This document shows, in pieces, positions 45,453 to 56,417 of a stretch of 64,000 nucleotides of DNA. The number at the start of each line of letters is the position of its first letter. Position 1 is the stretch's first letter. Source of the stretch: Pandoraea communis (lineage in GTDB: Bacteria; Pseudomonadota; Gammaproteobacteria; Burkholderiales; Burkholderiaceae); contig NZ_CABPSJ010000002.1 of the NCBI RefSeq assembly GCF_902459745.1, positions 124,001 to 188,000 of the forward strand, written 5' to 3'. The notes beneath the pieces are model-generated. The model made no database searches and was not told the origin of the DNA. It saw nothing but the letters and a program-made list of their open reading frames with translations. The translations under genes were made by a program, and so were the position numbers.

Positions 45453-46247
45453 ATGGCATTGAAACTCGCCCGCACGGCTCTGGCGCTCGGCGCCGCCGTG
45501 TCGCTGACCGCGCTCTCCCTCCCCGCCCTCGCCCAGAATGTCGCCGTCGTCAACGGCACGCCGGTGCCTGTGGCACGTGCCAACGCCATGGTGCGCGAAA
45601 TGGTCCGTCAGGGTCAGCCGAACTCGCCGCAACTACAACAACAAGTGCGCGAAGAGCTGGTCAAGCGCGAAATCCTCGCGCAGGCAGCCGTCAGCAAGGG
45701 AATCGCGACGCAGCCGGACGTCAAGGCGCAGCTCAAGCTGGCCGAACAAGGCGTGTTGATCCGCGCTCTCATCGCCGACTTCGAGAAGACCTCGCCCGTG
45801 ACCGACGCGGAAGTTCAGGCGCGTTACGATCAACTGAAGAAGCAGTTCGGCGACAAGGAATATCACGCCCGTCACATTCTGGTGCCGAGCGAAGATACGG
45901 CCAAGGAAATCATCGCGAAGCTCAAGGGCGGCGCGAAGTTCGCCGACCTCGCCAAGCAGTACTCGAAGGACCCGGGTTCGGCACAGAACGGGGGGGACCT
46001 CGACTGGTCGCCGGCCAACGCCTACGTGCCCGAGTTTGCCGACGCCCTGCAAAAGCTCCAGAAGGGCCAGTACTCGCAGACGCCGGTCAAGACGCAGTTC
46101 GGCTATCACGTGATCGAGCTGGACGACTCGCGCGACGCGCAGATCCCGCCGTTGTCCGACGTCAAGCCGCAACTCGTGCAGCAAATGCGGGAAGAAAAGC
46201 TGCAAGGCTTCATCGAGGGCCTCGAGAAGAAAGCCAAGATTCAGTAA
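45453..46247 (+). CDS. Periplasmic peptidyl-prolyl isomerase (parvulin, SurA/PpiC-like)
   Basis: 264 residues with a signal peptide cut near ALAQN. A SurA-N-like helical part holds VNGTPVPVARANAMV and RQGQPNSPQLQQQVREELVKRE. The parvulin domain shows YHARHILVPSEDTAKEI, YSKDPGSAQNGGDLDW and VKTQFGYHVIELDDSR. It catalyses prolyl isomerisation and chaperones outer-membrane proteins. AGGAAA precedes the ATG. Ends in a strong terminator. Confidence 0.92.
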   Translation: MALKLARTALALGAAVSLTALSLPALAQNVAVVNGTPVPVARANAMVREMVRQGQPNSPQLQQQVREELVKREILAQAAVSKGIATQPDVKAQLKLAEQGVLIRALIADFEKTSPVTDAEVQARYDQLKKQFGDKEYHARHILVPSEDTAKEIIAKLKGGAKFADLAKQYSKDPGSAQNGGDLDWSPANAYVPEFADALQKLQKGQYSQTPVKTQFGYHVIELDDSRDAQIPPLSDVKPQLVQQMREEKLQGFIEGLEKKAKIQ

Positions 46248-46271
46248 GCCTTGCCTGCATCGCACTGAAAC

Positions 46272-46301
46272 AAAAATCCCGCCTTTCGGCGGGATTTTTT
46301 T
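46272..46301 (+). terminator. Rho-independent terminator after the parvulin gene
   Basis: AAAAATCCCGCC, loop TTTC, GGCGGGATTTTTTT. Strong stem and T run. Symmetric A/T tails mean it may also act on purL transcripts from the other strand, 56 bases past that stop. Confidence 0.92.
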
Positions 46302-46357
46302 ATGCCCTTCGGCATACGCCGCACGGAACACCCGTGCGGAATATCACCGTTAAGCCA

Positions 46358-49300
46358 TCAAGCCACCCAACGGCGAGCGTTACGGAACATGCGCATCCAC
46401 GGGCTATCTTCGCCCCACTGGGCCGGCGCCCAGCTCATCTGCACCGTGCGGAACACTCGCTCCGGGTGCGGCATCATCACCGTGAAGCGGCCGTCGCCCG
46501 TTGTCACTGCGGTCAGGCCGCACGGTGAGCCATTTGGGTTGAACGGATACTGTTCGGTCGGTTGACCACGATGGTCGACGAAACGCATCGCGGCGATGGC
46601 CTGATCGATGTTGCCCTGCTGACCGAAATTTGCGAAGCCTTCACCGTGCGCAATCACGATCGGCAGTTGCGAACCGCCCATGTCCTTGAAGAACAACGAC
46701 GGCGAGTCGAGCACTTCCACTTGCGTGAGACGCGCCTCGTACTTCGACTGGTTGTACGTGAACTTCGGCCACGCGGCAGCGCCCGGAATCAGGTTCGACA
46801 GGTTGCTCATCATCTGGCAACCGTTGCACACGCCCAATGCGAACGTATCGGCACGGTTGAAGAAACCGGCGAACTGCTCGGCCAGCGCCGGGTTGAACAG
46901 AATCGTCTTCGCCCAGCCCTCACCCGCACCCAATGTGTCGCCATACGAGAAGCCGCCGCAGGCGATGAAGCCCTTGAATGCTTCCAGCGTATGACGGCCT
47001 GCGAGCAGGTCGCTCATGTGGACGTCGTAAGCCTCGAAGCCGGCCTTGTCCAATACGTAGGCCATCTCCAGATGCGAGTTCACGCCCTGCTCGCGCAGGA
47101 CAGCGATCTTCGGACGCGCGCCCGTGGCGATGAACGGCGCGGCGATGTCCTCGCTCGCGTCGAACGTCACCTTTGGCGAAAGACCCGGATCGCTCGTGTC
47201 GTTCAGCATTTCGTATTCGGCATCGGCGGCGGCCGGGTTGTCGCGCAGACGCGCAATGCGCCAGCTCACTTCCGACCACACGCGTTGCAGTTCCGCACGC
47301 GGCGCGCCGAACACCTTCTTGGCATCGCGATAAATCTCGATGACGTCGTTCGTGTTCGGCTTGCCGATCACGTTCGTGCAGTTCGACAGACCGGCGTCGC
47401 GCAGCGCCTGCAGCACCGCATCGCGCTCGGAGGCACGCACCTGGATCACGCCACCGAGTTCTTCGGAGAAGAGCGCTCGCAGTGTCTTGTCCTCTCGACG
47501 GCCGACCGTTTGCTTGGCCCAATCCTTGGCGTCGCCGTAATCGGATTCGAAGCCTTCATCGAGCGTGAGCATGTCGACATTGAGCGACACGCCGACGTGG
47601 CCGGCGAAAGCCATTTCCGCCACCGTGGCGAACAGGCCACCGTCCGAACGGTCGTGATACGCGAGGAGCTTGCCGTCGCGATTGAGCTTCTGGATGGCGT
47701 CGAAGAAGCGCTGGAGGTCGGCCGGATCGTCCACATCCGGTGTCACGTCGCCGATCTGCTGCGTGACCTGCGCGAGGATACTGCCGCCCAAACGGTTCTT
47801 GTTATGACCCAGATCGATGGCAATGAGCACCGTCTCACCCACTTCCGCGACCGAGCGCAGTTGCGGCGTGAGATGGCCACGCACGTCTTCCACCGGCGCG
47901 AAGGCCGACACGATCAGCGAGACCGGTGCGACCACGTCCTTGCTGCGGCCCGCGTCTTCCCACTTGGTGCGCATCGACAGCGAATCCTTGCCGACGGGAA
48001 TCGACAGTCCCAGCGCCGGGCACAGTTCCATGCCGACGGCCTTGACCGTATCGAACAACGCCGCGTCTTCGCCATCCGTGCCGCATGCGGCCATCCAGTT
48101 GGCCGACAGCTTGATCTGGTCGAGCGACGCGATCGGCGCCGCCGCAATGTTGGTGATAGCTTCACCGACCGCCATACGGCCCGATGCCGGGGCATCGATC
48201 ACGGCCAGCGGCGTACGTTCGCCCATCGTCATGGCTTCGCCACGATAACCGGCGTAATCCATTAGCGAGATGGCGCAGTCGGCCACCGGCACCTGCCACG
48301 GACCGACCATCTGGTCGCGCGCCGTCAGGCCGCCCACGGTACGGTCGCCGATGGTGATAAGGAACGACTTGCTGGCAACCGTCGGGTGACGCAGCACGGC
48401 ACGCGCCACGTCGTCCAGCGACAGGCCCGTCACGTCCACCGGCGGCAGCTCCGCCTTCACGCGCGAGACGTCGCGGTGCATGCGCGGCGGCTTGCCGAGC
48501 AGCACGTCCATCGGCATGTCGACCGGGTCCGGCGACTCCGGATGCATCGGGTCGACCAGCTTCAGTTGACGCTCGGCCGTCGAGATACCGATCACAGCCA
48601 CCGGGCAACGCTCACGCTGGCAGACTGCCTGGAAAGCCGGGAAACTGTCCGGCGCGATCGCGAGCACGTAGCGCTCCTGCGCTTCGTTACTCCAGATTTC
48701 GGCCGGCGACATGCCCGACTCTTCGAGCTGGACCTGACGCAGGTCGAAACGTGCGCCCTTGTCCGCGCCATCGACGAGCTCCGGGAAGGCGTTCGAGATA
48801 CCGCCCGCGCCGACGTCGTGAATCGACAGGATCGGGTTGGCTTCGCCCTGACGCCAGCACCAGTTGATGACTTCCTGAGCACGGCGCTCAATTTCGGGGT
48901 TGCCGCGTTGCACCGAATCAAAGTCGAGTTCGGCCGTGTTCGTGCCGGTCGCCATCGAGCTGGCGGCGCCGCCGCCCATACCGATGCGCATGCCCGGGCC
49001 GCCGATCTGGATGAGCAATGTGCCGGCAGGCAAATCGTGCTTGTGCGTGTGCTGTGCAGCAATGTTGCCCAAGCCGCCCGCGATCATGATCGGCTTGTGA
49101 TAGCCGCGCACGCGACCGCCCACATTCTGTTCGTAGGCACGGAAATAGCCGCCGAGGTTCGGACGGCCGAATTCGTTGTTGAACGCGGCACCGCCCAGCG
49201 GGCCGTCGATCATGATTTGCAACGGCGATGCGATACGGTCCGGACGGCCGTAGTCGGTGCCGGTGTCGTCGGGCTTGCGCAGCGACGGCGGCACGGCCAC

Positions 49301-50389
49301 GTCGCGGTCGTTCTCCCACGACTCGCGGGCGTCCGGCAGCGCCAGATTCGACACGGTGAAGCCGGTCAGACCGGACTTCGGCGTGGAGCCACGGCCCGTC
49401 GCGCCTTCGTCGCGAATCTCGCCGCCCGCGCCCGTCGACGCCCCCGGAAACGGCGAAATCGCCGTCGGGTGATTGTGCGTCTCGACCTTCATCAGCGTGT
49501 GCGTGAGTTCGACGCTGCGGCCATACTTGCCATCGGCACCGCGCGGATACCACCGCTCCACTTCGGCGCCTTCCATCACAGAAGCATTGTCCGAATACGC
49601 CACCACCGTACCCTGCGGGTGCAGTTGGTGCGTGTTCTTGATCATCTGGAACAGCGACTTGTCCTGCGCCTGACCATCGATGGTCCACTCCGCATTGAAA
49701 ATCTTGTGACGGCAATGTTCGCTGTTGGCCTGCGCGAACATCATCAGTTCCACGTCGGTCGGGTTGCGCTTCAGTCCCCTGAAGGCATCGACCAGATACT
49801 CGATTTCGTCGTCGGCGAGCGCCAGGCCGAGGTCGCGGTTGGCGGCTTCGAGCGCGCTGCGCCCGGCGCCGATCACGTCGACGGTCTGCAGGGGCTTGGC
49901 CGGCAGTTCGACAAAGAGTGCCTCGGCATCGCCGCGCGTGGCCACGACCGTCTCGGTCATTCGGTCGTGCAGCACAGCTGCGACCCGAGCGAGCACGTCG
50001 GCGGGCAACGATTTCTTGCCGCCAAGCAGGCCCGGCTTCACACCAATCGTATATTCGACGGCGCGCTCGATACGGCGCACGTGATCGATGCCGCAGTTAT
50101 GGGCGATATCCGTCGCCTTGCTCGCCCACGGCGAAATCGTGCCCAGACGCGGGATCACCAGCAACTGGTCGCCGACCGGCTCTTCCCCTACCGGCTCACC
50201 GTAAGTGAGCAAACCGGCGACGCGAGCCACGTCTTCGCGCGAAAGAGGTTCGGCGCTGGCTACGAGATGAACGTAGCGGGCGTCGACACGCACGATCGAA
50301 CTGTCGATGGCTTGCAGGGTCTTCAGAAGACGTTGCTGGCGGAATTCGGAAAGCGCCAAGGCGCCGGCGAAGCAGGCAATGTGAGTCAT
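46358..50389 (-). CDS. purL: Phosphoribosylformylglycinamidine synthase, single-chain
   Basis: 1343 residues, the full-length large PurL. N-terminal PurS-like region to about 170, linker, then two AIRS-type synthase halves ([58 protein letters not shown]). A glutamine amidotransferase lies at the C-terminus: nucleophile in [15 protein letters not shown], His-Glu in [11 protein letters not shown]. It makes FGAM from FGAR, glutamine and ATP, step four of purine synthesis. It is transcribed alone, divergent from dadA. No purine riboswitch or clear operator was seen in the 253-base gap. Confidence 0.97.
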   Translation of the reverse strand: MTHIACFAGALALSEFRQQRLLKTLQAIDSSIVRVDARYVHLVASAEPLSREDVARVAGLLTYGEPVGEEPVGDQLLVIPRLGTISPWASKATDIAHNCGIDHVRRIERAVEYTIGVKPGLLGGKKSLPADVLARVAAVLHDRMTETVVATRGDAEALFVELPAKPLQTVDVIGAGRSALEAANRDLGLALADDEIEYLVDAFRGLKRNPTDVELMMFAQANSEHCRHKIFNAEWTIDGQAQDKSLFQMIKNTHQLHPQGTVVAYSDNASVMEGAEVERWYPRGADGKYGRSVELTHTLMKVETHNHPTAISPFPGASTGAGGEIRDEGATGRGSTPKSGLTGFTVSNLALPDARESWENDRDVAVPPSLRKPDDTGTDYGRPDRIASPLQIMIDGPLGGAAFNNEFGRPNLGGYFRAYEQNVGGRVRGYHKPIMIAGGLGNIAAQHTHKHDLPAGTLLIQIGGPGMRIGMGGGAASSMATGTNTAELDFDSVQRGNPEIERRAQEVINWCWRQGEANPILSIHDVGAGGISNAFPELVDGADKGARFDLRQVQLEESGMSPAEIWSNEAQERYVLAIAPDSFPAFQAVCQRERCPVAVIGISTAERQLKLVDPMHPESPDPVDMPMDVLLGKPPRMHRDVSRVKAELPPVDVTGLSLDDVARAVLRHPTVASKSFLITIGDRTVGGLTARDQMVGPWQVPVADCAISLMDYAGYRGEAMTMGERTPLAVIDAPASGRMAVGEAITNIAAAPIASLDQIKLSANWMAACGTDGEDAALFDTVKAVGMELCPALGLSIPVGKDSLSMRTKWEDAGRSKDVVAPVSLIVSAFAPVEDVRGHLTPQLRSVAEVGETVLIAIDLGHNKNRLGGSILAQVTQQIGDVTPDVDDPADLQRFFDAIQKLNRDGKLLAYHDRSDGGLFATVAEMAFAGHVGVSLNVDMLTLDEGFESDYGDAKDWAKQTVGRREDKTLRALFSEELGGVIQVRASERDAVLQALRDAGLSNCTNVIGKPNTNDVIEIYRDAKKVFGAPRAELQRVWSEVSWRIARLRDNPAAADAEYEMLNDTSDPGLSPKVTFDASEDIAAPFIATGARPKIAVLREQGVNSHLEMAYVLDKAGFEAYDVHMSDLLAGRHTLEAFKGFIACGGFSYGDTLGAGEGWAKTILFNPALAEQFAGFFNRADTFALGVCNGCQMMSNLSNLIPGAAAWPKFTYNQSKYEARLTQVEVLDSPSLFFKDMGGSQLPIVIAHGEGFANFGQQGNIDQAIAAMRFVDHRGQPTEQYPFNPNGSPCGLTAVTTGDGRFTVMMPHPERVFRTVQMSWAPAQWGEDSPWMRMFRNARRWVA

Positions 50390-50642
50390 GAACGGACGGA
50401 AGGCGAGGCGTACAAAACGCGGGGGAACGGCAAACCGGGATTATACCCTGCTTACCCTGGCTTATACCCGAGCGCGCGACACACGTTATGGCAGCCTCCC
50501 GCCCTGGGAAGGCATCTCTCTGGTAACCTATGCGCCCCGTAACCAACACGGGCCGCGAAACCGGTTATCCGGTGACGGCACGGAAAAAAACGACACTAAC
50601 AAGCGAACGAACGGGCGTTCGCCACACACCAGACGGTTGGGA

Positions 50643-51917
50643 ATGAAGGTCATCGTTATCGGCGGCGGGGTCATCGGCACGTGTACTGCCTACTATCTGG
50701 CCGCTGCGGGGCACACGGTCACGCTCGTCGAGCGTAACAGCACGGTTGCGCAAGAGAGCAGTTTCGGCAATGCGGGCGTCATCGCGCCAGGGTACGTCAC
50801 GCCCTGGGCGGCCCCCGGCATGCCGCGCAAGCTGCTGGGCTACATGTTCAGCTCGGCCAGTCCGCTCATCTTCCGGCCCGGCCTGTCGGCCGGAACGTGG
50901 CGCTGGGCGGCCCGCTGGCTGCGCGAATGCAAGCTCGACCGGTACCGCGCCAATCGCGAACGGATGCAACGCCTCGCCTTCTACAGCCAGCGCTGCCTGC
51001 ACGAGTTGCGCGAGGCCCACGTCTTCGAATACGAGCACACGCAGGGCTACCTGCAACTGTTCCGTACCGAGCGCGAAATCAGGATGAACGAGCCGGCGCG
51101 TGCGATGCTCACCGAAAACGAGGTGCCGCATCGTTTGCTCACCGCCGATGAGTGCCGCAAGCTCGAACCTGCGCTGTCGACCGATGCCCCGTTGGCAGGC
51201 GGCCTGCACCTGCCGCGCGACGAGACCGGCAACTGCCCGCTCTTCACCAAGCGCCTCGCCCAGATCGCGCGGGAAATGGGCGTGACGCTCACTACCGAGA
51301 CGACTGTATTGTCCGTGCGCCCGAACGTGGGCCGTACTGGCGTCACCGTCGAGACGGCCAGCACCGTGCAAACGGCCCAGCGCGCAACGCTCGAAGCCGA
51401 TGCCGTGGTGATCGCGGCGGGCGTGACCAGTACCGCGCTGCTACGCCCGCTGGGCATCGATCTGCCGCTCTGGCCGATCAAGGGATACTCGATCACGGTG
51501 CCGGTCAAGACCGAACTGTTCAGCCCGCGCATTGCCGTGATGGACGAGTCGTACAAAACCGCCATCACGCCGCAAGGCAACCGTCTGCGCATTGCCGGAA
51601 CGGCCGAACTGGGCGACGCCGAACTCGTGCTGCGCGAACGCGCCATCGCCACGCTGTACAAGGTGGCGACGGACTGGTTCCCTGGGGCGGGGAGATACCG
51701 CGAGGCGCGCGCCTGGGTGGGCGCACGTCCGATGCTTCCGGACGGCCCGCCGCTGCTCGGCGCCACGCACCTGCCCGGCATCTTCCTGAACGTTGGCCAC
51801 GGCTCGACCGGCTGGGCGATGGCCTGCGGCTCCGGTCGCGTGCTGGCCGACGTCATCTCCGGTCAAGCGCCGGAAATCGATCTGAACGGGCTGACGCTCG
51901 CGCGTTATACGCACTAG
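50643..51917 (+). CDS. dadA: D-amino acid dehydrogenase
   Basis: 424 residues. The FAD-binding loop KVIVIGGGVIGTCTAYYLA is at the N-terminus. Family signatures include ESSFGNAGVIAPGYVTPWAAPG, KGYSITVPV, and near the end WVGARPMLPDGPPLLG and NVGHGSTGWAMACGSGR. It oxidises D-amino acids to oxoacids, feeding electrons to the membrane chain. The ATG at 50643 is the only one fitting the FAD motif. An inverted repeat GCGAACG-6-CGTTCGC at 50603-50622 lies just upstream and could be an operator. No alanine racemase gene follows. Confidence 0.93.
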   Translation: MKVIVIGGGVIGTCTAYYLAAAGHTVTLVERNSTVAQESSFGNAGVIAPGYVTPWAAPGMPRKLLGYMFSSASPLIFRPGLSAGTWRWAARWLRECKLDRYRANRERMQRLAFYSQRCLHELREAHVFEYEHTQGYLQLFRTEREIRMNEPARAMLTENEVPHRLLTADECRKLEPALSTDAPLAGGLHLPRDETGNCPLFTKRLAQIAREMGVTLTTETTVLSVRPNVGRTGVTVETASTVQTAQRATLEADAVVIAAGVTSTALLRPLGIDLPLWPIKGYSITVPVKTELFSPRIAVMDESYKTAITPQGNRLRIAGTAELGDAELVLRERAIATLYKVATDWFPGAGRYREARAWVGARPMLPDGPPLLGATHLPGIFLNVGHGSTGWAMACGSGRVLADVISGQAPEIDLNGLTLARYTH

Positions 51918-52009
51918 TCGCCACAGCCTGTCCCATGACGAGGGCCGCCCTGGCCGGGCCCTCGCACCGACGCCCCGCCAACGGTGGCGGGTTGATCGGC
52001 GCATCACCA

Positions 52010-52045
52010 CCGATATCGTGTCGGAGTAAACCGACACGATATCGG
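52010..52045. repeat. Perfect 15-bp inverted repeat with 6-base loop between dadA and nnr
   Basis: CCGATATCGTGTCGG and its exact complement surround AGTAAA. It is 92 bases after the dadA stop. No T run follows on either strand. It might be a stable transcript end for dadA, an operator, or a repeated extragenic element. Confidence 0.8.
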
Positions 52046-52160
52046 GATTCACACCGGCAGGCAGAACGGTACGATGACGGCATAATCTGCAGATATGCAT
52101 GCAGCACACCTGTTTGCCGTGCTGCGCTCGCCGCATTTGCTACCGGGAGCTTCGCCCGCC

Positions 52161-53822
52161 ATGTCCGATTCTCTGCACGTCAACGTTCCCGCCGCCGCTG
52201 CCATCCAGAGCCCGCTGGCGCACCCTCCGGGGCCACGCCCCGGCGCTGCCCTCGGGAAAGCTTGCGCGACGGTCGCGCTCGACTTGCATCTTCCCGGCAC
52301 GTTGCGCGATGTCGAACGGGCCGCGGCCGCCAAACTGGCGGCGCATACGCTGATGGCCCGCGCAGGGGCTGCGCTCGCCGAGTGGCTTTTTGGACGCCTG
52401 CCTGCGCTTGCGAGCGCGGGGCGTCAGCCCGTATTGCTCCTCGCCGGCCCCGGCAACAATGGTGGCGACGCCTATGTCACAGCGCGCGAGTTGCACCGGC
52501 GCGGCGTGCTGGTCGATGTCTGGCAGTTGGCGCCGCCGACGGCCGATGACGCGCGCTGGGCGCTCGCCGACGCCCTTGCCTGCGGCGTACCGGTGCGTCC
52601 CGCACCTGAGACCTGGCCCGAGCCGTCGGCCTACGCTTGGATCGTCGACGGACTGTTCGGCATCGGTCTGGCGCGCCCGCTAGACGGCGCCGCCGCCGCG
52701 CTTGTCGGGAACGTCGCCCATGCGCATGCCCAAGGCACGCCCGTGCTTGCCATCGACATCCCCAGCGGGCTGGCCGCGGCCACCGGCGTCGCTGGCGGGC
52801 CGACCATTCGCGCCGACGTCACGATGGCAATGCTCGGCGCCTGCCCCGGACTGTTCACCGGTATTGGCCGAGACGTCGCCGGCGAGGTACTTGTTGCCTC
52901 CTTGGGTGCAGACGAGGTGCTGGCAACGACAAAAGCCGCACTTCCCGATGGCAGCCTTATCACGACGAGCGCACCCAGCGCGTTTGTCGCCCATCTACCG
53001 CAACGGCATCACGCGTCCCACAAAGGAAGTTACGGATCGCTGGCCGTGCTCGGCGGCCATGAAGGCATGGTCGGCGCGCCACTGCTGTCCGCACGTACCG
53101 GCCTGATGACGGGCGCCGGGCGTGTCTATGTCGGGTTTGTCGCGCACGACGCACCTGCCTGGGACCCAGTGCATCCGGAACTGATGCTGCGTCGCGCCGA
53201 AAACCTCGATCTTGCGACGATGCAAGCCGTCGCCGTCGGCCCTGGGCTTGGGACCTCCGCGGCGTCTGCCGCGTGCCTGTCGCGCGCGCTCGCACTCGAG
53301 CACACGCCGCTGGTCATCGATGCCGATGCCCTCAATCTGCTTGCCGCCGAGCCGTCGCTTGCCGAGCGCGTGCGTCGTCGCGCCGGGCCCACCGTTTTAA
53401 CGCCGCATCCCCTCGAAGCCGCGCGTCTGGCAGGGTGCGACGTCGCCCGTATCCAGTCGGATCGGCTAGCTTCCGCCCGCGCGCTCGCTCAGCATTTCGG
53501 CGCAACTATCGTGCTCAAAGGTTCCGGCAGCGTGATCGACAACGGGACCGAGGCCTGGATCAACACGACGGGGAATGCGGGGTTGGCCACGGCTGGCACG
53601 GGCGACGTGCTCACCGGCGCCATCGGCGCGCTGCTGGCGCAGGGCATGCCCGCAACGCAGGCGGCACTGGCTGCCGTCTGGTTGCATGGCCGGGGCGCCG
53701 AGCGCTGCGTGCGCGCGGGTGCCGGGCCTGCGGGATTGACGGCGTCGGAACTCTTGCCTGCCATGCGTGCCGAATTGGCTGATCTGCTGAACGAAGCAAC
53801 GCGTGCGACGCCCTTCGCCTGA
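52161..53822 (+). CDS. nnr: Bifunctional NAD(P)H-hydrate epimerase/dehydratase
   Basis: 553 residues from the ATG at 52161 (GGGAG 11 bases upstream); an ATG at 52095 would add 22 residues. N-terminal YjeF epimerase domain: LAGPGNNGGDAYVTARELHRRG and LAIDIPSGLAAATG. C-terminal ADP-dependent dehydratase domain: LTPHPLEAARLAG, LKGSGSVI, and the family signature TGNAGLATAGTGDVLTG. Together they repair damaged (hydrated) NADH and NADPH. A CATAAT at 52081 could be the -10 for this gene. The roughly 40-residue N-terminal lead is longer than usual. Confidence 0.93.
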   Translation: MSDSLHVNVPAAAAIQSPLAHPPGPRPGAALGKACATVALDLHLPGTLRDVERAAAAKLAAHTLMARAGAALAEWLFGRLPALASAGRQPVLLLAGPGNNGGDAYVTARELHRRGVLVDVWQLAPPTADDARWALADALACGVPVRPAPETWPEPSAYAWIVDGLFGIGLARPLDGAAAALVGNVAHAHAQGTPVLAIDIPSGLAAATGVAGGPTIRADVTMAMLGACPGLFTGIGRDVAGEVLVASLGADEVLATTKAALPDGSLITTSAPSAFVAHLPQRHHASHKGSYGSLAVLGGHEGMVGAPLLSARTGLMTGAGRVYVGFVAHDAPAWDPVHPELMLRRAENLDLATMQAVAVGPGLGTSAASAACLSRALALEHTPLVIDADALNLLAAEPSLAERVRRRAGPTVLTPHPLEAARLAGCDVARIQSDRLASARALAQHFGATIVLKGSGSVIDNGTEAWINTTGNAGLATAGTGDVLTGAIGALLAQGMPATQAALAAVWLHGRGAERCVRAGAGPAGLTASELLPAMRAELADLLNEATRATPFA

Positions 53823-53954
53823 TCACGCCACGGGTCGTGCGCCAATTCCGCCTGAAATGCCTTGCCGCGTATCTGCGCGGTCGCGTCGAGATCGCCCATC
53901 GCCGCATTTCAGCGCGATTGCGCTGCGACTCCCGTTATACTTCGCATAATCGAA

Positions 53955-55637
53955 ATGCCCATATCGCACATGCCGTACAAGCCATCCGCGCCTTCCGCTC
54001 GTCTGGATCAACTCCCCGCCTGGCGTACCCTGCTCACGCACCGCGACGAAATCGCCGTCCAGCATATGCGCGACTGGTTCTCCGGCGCAGGCGCCAACGC
54101 ACGCATCGAACAGTTCTCTCTGCATGCGGCCGGCCTGTATCTCGATTATTCGAAGAACCGCATTACGGAAAAGACGCGCACGCTGCTCACCCATCTCGCA
54201 CGTGAATGCAACCTGCCGGCCAAACGCGATGCCATGTGGGCCGGCGAACATGTGAACGTCACGGAGAACCGGGCAGCATTGCACATTGCCCTGCGCGCGC
54301 CGAAGGGCATGGTCTTTCGCGACGCCACGAGCGACGTCAGCAGCGGCGTGCACGAAACACTCGAGCGCATGCGTGCTTTCAGCGAAAGCGTGCGCGACGG
54401 AAGATGGGTCGGTGCGACCGGCAAGCGTATCAAGCATCTCATCAACGTAGGCATCGGCGGTTCGGATCTGGGGCCACGCATGGTGTGCGACGCGCTGGCC
54501 GTTTATGGCCGCCGGGATCTGAGCGCGCACTTCATCGCCAACATCGATCCGACGGAACTCGCGCGTACACTGCCGCTGCTTGATCCGCAGACCACGCTGG
54601 TCGTCGTTTGCTCGAAGACGTTCACGACGCTGGAGACGATGACCAACGCACGCACGATTCGCTCATGGTTCGTCGCAAACGGCATTCCAGAGAGCGAACT
54701 CGGCAGGCATTTCGTCGCGGTGTCGACGAACGTGGAAGAAGCCACGTCGTTCGGCATTCGCCGCGAGAACGTATTCGAGTTCGGCGAATGGGTCGGCGGT
54801 CGCTATTCGCTCTGGTCGTCGATCGGACTCATCATCATGCTGTATCTGGGCGCTCGGCATTTCGATGCACTGCTCGCCGGCGCCCATGCGATGGACGAAC
54901 ACTTCCGCAGCGCGCCGCTCGAAGCCAACATGCCCGTGCTGCTCGGCCTGATCGGCGTCTGGTACCGGAATTTCTTCGACGCTCAGACGCTTTCCATCGC
55001 GCCTTACACCGACGCACTTCAGAAGCTGCCACCGTATCTCCAGCAACTGGACATGGAAAGCAACGGCAAGTCGGTACAAATCGACGGTGCGCCTGTTGCA
55101 TGGCAAACCGCGCCGATCATCTGGGGCGAACCGGGCACGAACGGCCAGCATGCTTACTTTCAGATGCTGCATCAGGGCACGACCCTCGTGCCGGTGGACT
55201 TTATCGCCGTACTCGAACCGCAGTACGACGCACGGGACTATCTCGATCATCACCGCAAACTGCTTGCCAATTGCTTTGCGCAAAGCGAAGCGTTGCTGCA
55301 GGGCGGCTCGATGGCAACTGCTGAACAGGCCGGCGGCCCGCTGGGTGCGCAACGCCGGTTCGATGGCAACCGGCCGAGCAACACGCTAGTGATCGACAAG
55401 TTGTCGCCCGAACGCCTGGGAGCGCTGATAGCGCTCTACGAACATAAGGTGTTTGTGCAGGCCGCCATCTGGAACATCAATCCGTTCGATCAATGGGGTG
55501 TTGAACTGGGCAAGACGCTCTGCCGTGCGATCGAACCCGAACTCGCCGATCTGGGTTCGCTCAAGCCGGACGCGCACGACGCCTCTACAACCTCGCTGAT
55601 TCGCATGGCGGGCGAAGCCCTGAAAGCGAAGGGCTGA
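53955..55637 (+). CDS. pgi: Glucose-6-phosphate isomerase
   Basis: 560 residues; an ATG at 53970 would give 555. Landmarks: NVGIGGSDLGPRMVCDAL, VVCSKTFTTLETMTNA, the PGI signature 1-like FGEWVGGRYSLWSSIGL, QLDMESNGKSVQIDG, QHAYFQMLHQGT, and the catalytic Lys in YEHKVFVQAAIWNINPFDQWGVE. It interconverts glucose-6-phosphate and fructose-6-phosphate. A TATACT at 53936-53941 may be the -10, which would leave little leader for the first ATG. It stands alone, convergent with ybbA. Confidence 0.96.
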   Translation: MPISHMPYKPSAPSARLDQLPAWRTLLTHRDEIAVQHMRDWFSGAGANARIEQFSLHAAGLYLDYSKNRITEKTRTLLTHLARECNLPAKRDAMWAGEHVNVTENRAALHIALRAPKGMVFRDATSDVSSGVHETLERMRAFSESVRDGRWVGATGKRIKHLINVGIGGSDLGPRMVCDALAVYGRRDLSAHFIANIDPTELARTLPLLDPQTTLVVVCSKTFTTLETMTNARTIRSWFVANGIPESELGRHFVAVSTNVEEATSFGIRRENVFEFGEWVGGRYSLWSSIGLIIMLYLGARHFDALLAGAHAMDEHFRSAPLEANMPVLLGLIGVWYRNFFDAQTLSIAPYTDALQKLPPYLQQLDMESNGKSVQIDGAPVAWQTAPIIWGEPGTNGQHAYFQMLHQGTTLVPVDFIAVLEPQYDARDYLDHHRKLLANCFAQSEALLQGGSMATAEQAGGPLGAQRRFDGNRPSNTLVIDKLSPERLGALIALYEHKVFVQAAIWNINPFDQWGVELGKTLCRAIEPELADLGSLKPDAHDASTTSLIRMAGEALKAKG

Positions 55638-55724
55638 AGGCCTCGAAACCTCTCTCCACGCCGCTGCCGATTGCTGCGGTGGCCGCGACGACGGCGGGTA
55701 CGCTCGCCCCCTTCCGTCCGTTCG

Positions 55725-56417
55725 TCAAACCGAAGTGCCGTTGACCAGTCTCCCGCCGGCGAGCTGCACCGTCGCATCGCAACGTTGCGCAATCGCCAGA
55801 TCGTGCGTCACGAGCACCAGCGTCGCACCGCTCGCCTCGTTGAGCGAGAACATGAGGTCAATGACGCGCTCGCCTGTGGCCGTGTCGAGACTGCCCGTGG
55901 GTTCGTCGGCAAATAGCACCGCAGGCTTCGTGACAAAGGCCCGCGCCAACGCCACACGCTGCTGCTCGCCGCCCGAGAGTTGTTTGGGATAATGCGTCAG
56001 TCGCGCGCCCAATCCAACTTGCTCGAGCAACTTGACCGCACGATTGCGCACGTCATGTGTCTCACCCAACAGCTCGAGCGGCAGCATGACGTTCTCGAGT
56101 GCGGTCAGATGCGGCATGAGCTGGAACGACTGGAAGACGAATCCGACAGCGCCACGTCGCAGCGCAGCGCGGCCCTCTTCGTCGAGATCGCCCAACGACT
56201 TGCCCAGCAGCGTGATGGCGCCATCGGTCGCGGTGTCGAGTCCTGCCATCAAGCCAAGCAGCGTCGACTTCCCCGACCCCGATGCGCCGACGATTGCCAC
56301 GCTCTGCCCCTTCGAGACGGAGAAATCGATATCCTGCAAAATGACTAGTTCACCGGTGGCGTCACGCAACCGTTTGCCCAGACCCCGCACTTCAATTACG
56401 TTTTCGGAAAACGACAT
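55725..56417 (-). CDS. ybbA: ABC transporter ATP-binding protein YbbA (LolD-like)
   Basis: 230 residues. Walker A GASGSGKST, signature QLSGGEQQRVALARA, Walker B LFADEPTGSLD and switch VTHDLAIA are canonical, of the MacB/LolD type. Divergence from tesA is the classic ybbA-tesA arrangement; in E. coli the partner permease YbbP follows ybbA, but here no permease gene is next. The ATG overlaps the tesA ATG on the other strand (CATG at 56415-56418). No good ribosome site is visible. Longer upstream frame is judged a shadow of tesA. Confidence 0.9.
   Translation of the reverse strand: MSFSENVIEVRGLGKRLRDATGELVILQDIDFSVSKGQSVAIVGASGSGKSTLLGLMAGLDTATDGAITLLGKSLGDLDEEGRAALRRGAVGFVFQSFQLMPHLTALENVMLPLELLGETHDVRNRAVKLLEQVGLGARLTHYPKQLSGGEQQRVALARAFVTKPAVLFADEPTGSLDTATGERVIDLMFSLNEASGATLVLVTHDLAIAQRCDATVQLAGGRLVNGTSV

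Noticed and set aside
46562-50542. Two long plus-strand frames (567 and 718 codons) opposite purL
   Set aside because: They mirror purL codon by codon in a GC-rich genome, are rich in Arg/His, show no domain, and purL is unmistakable on the other strand.
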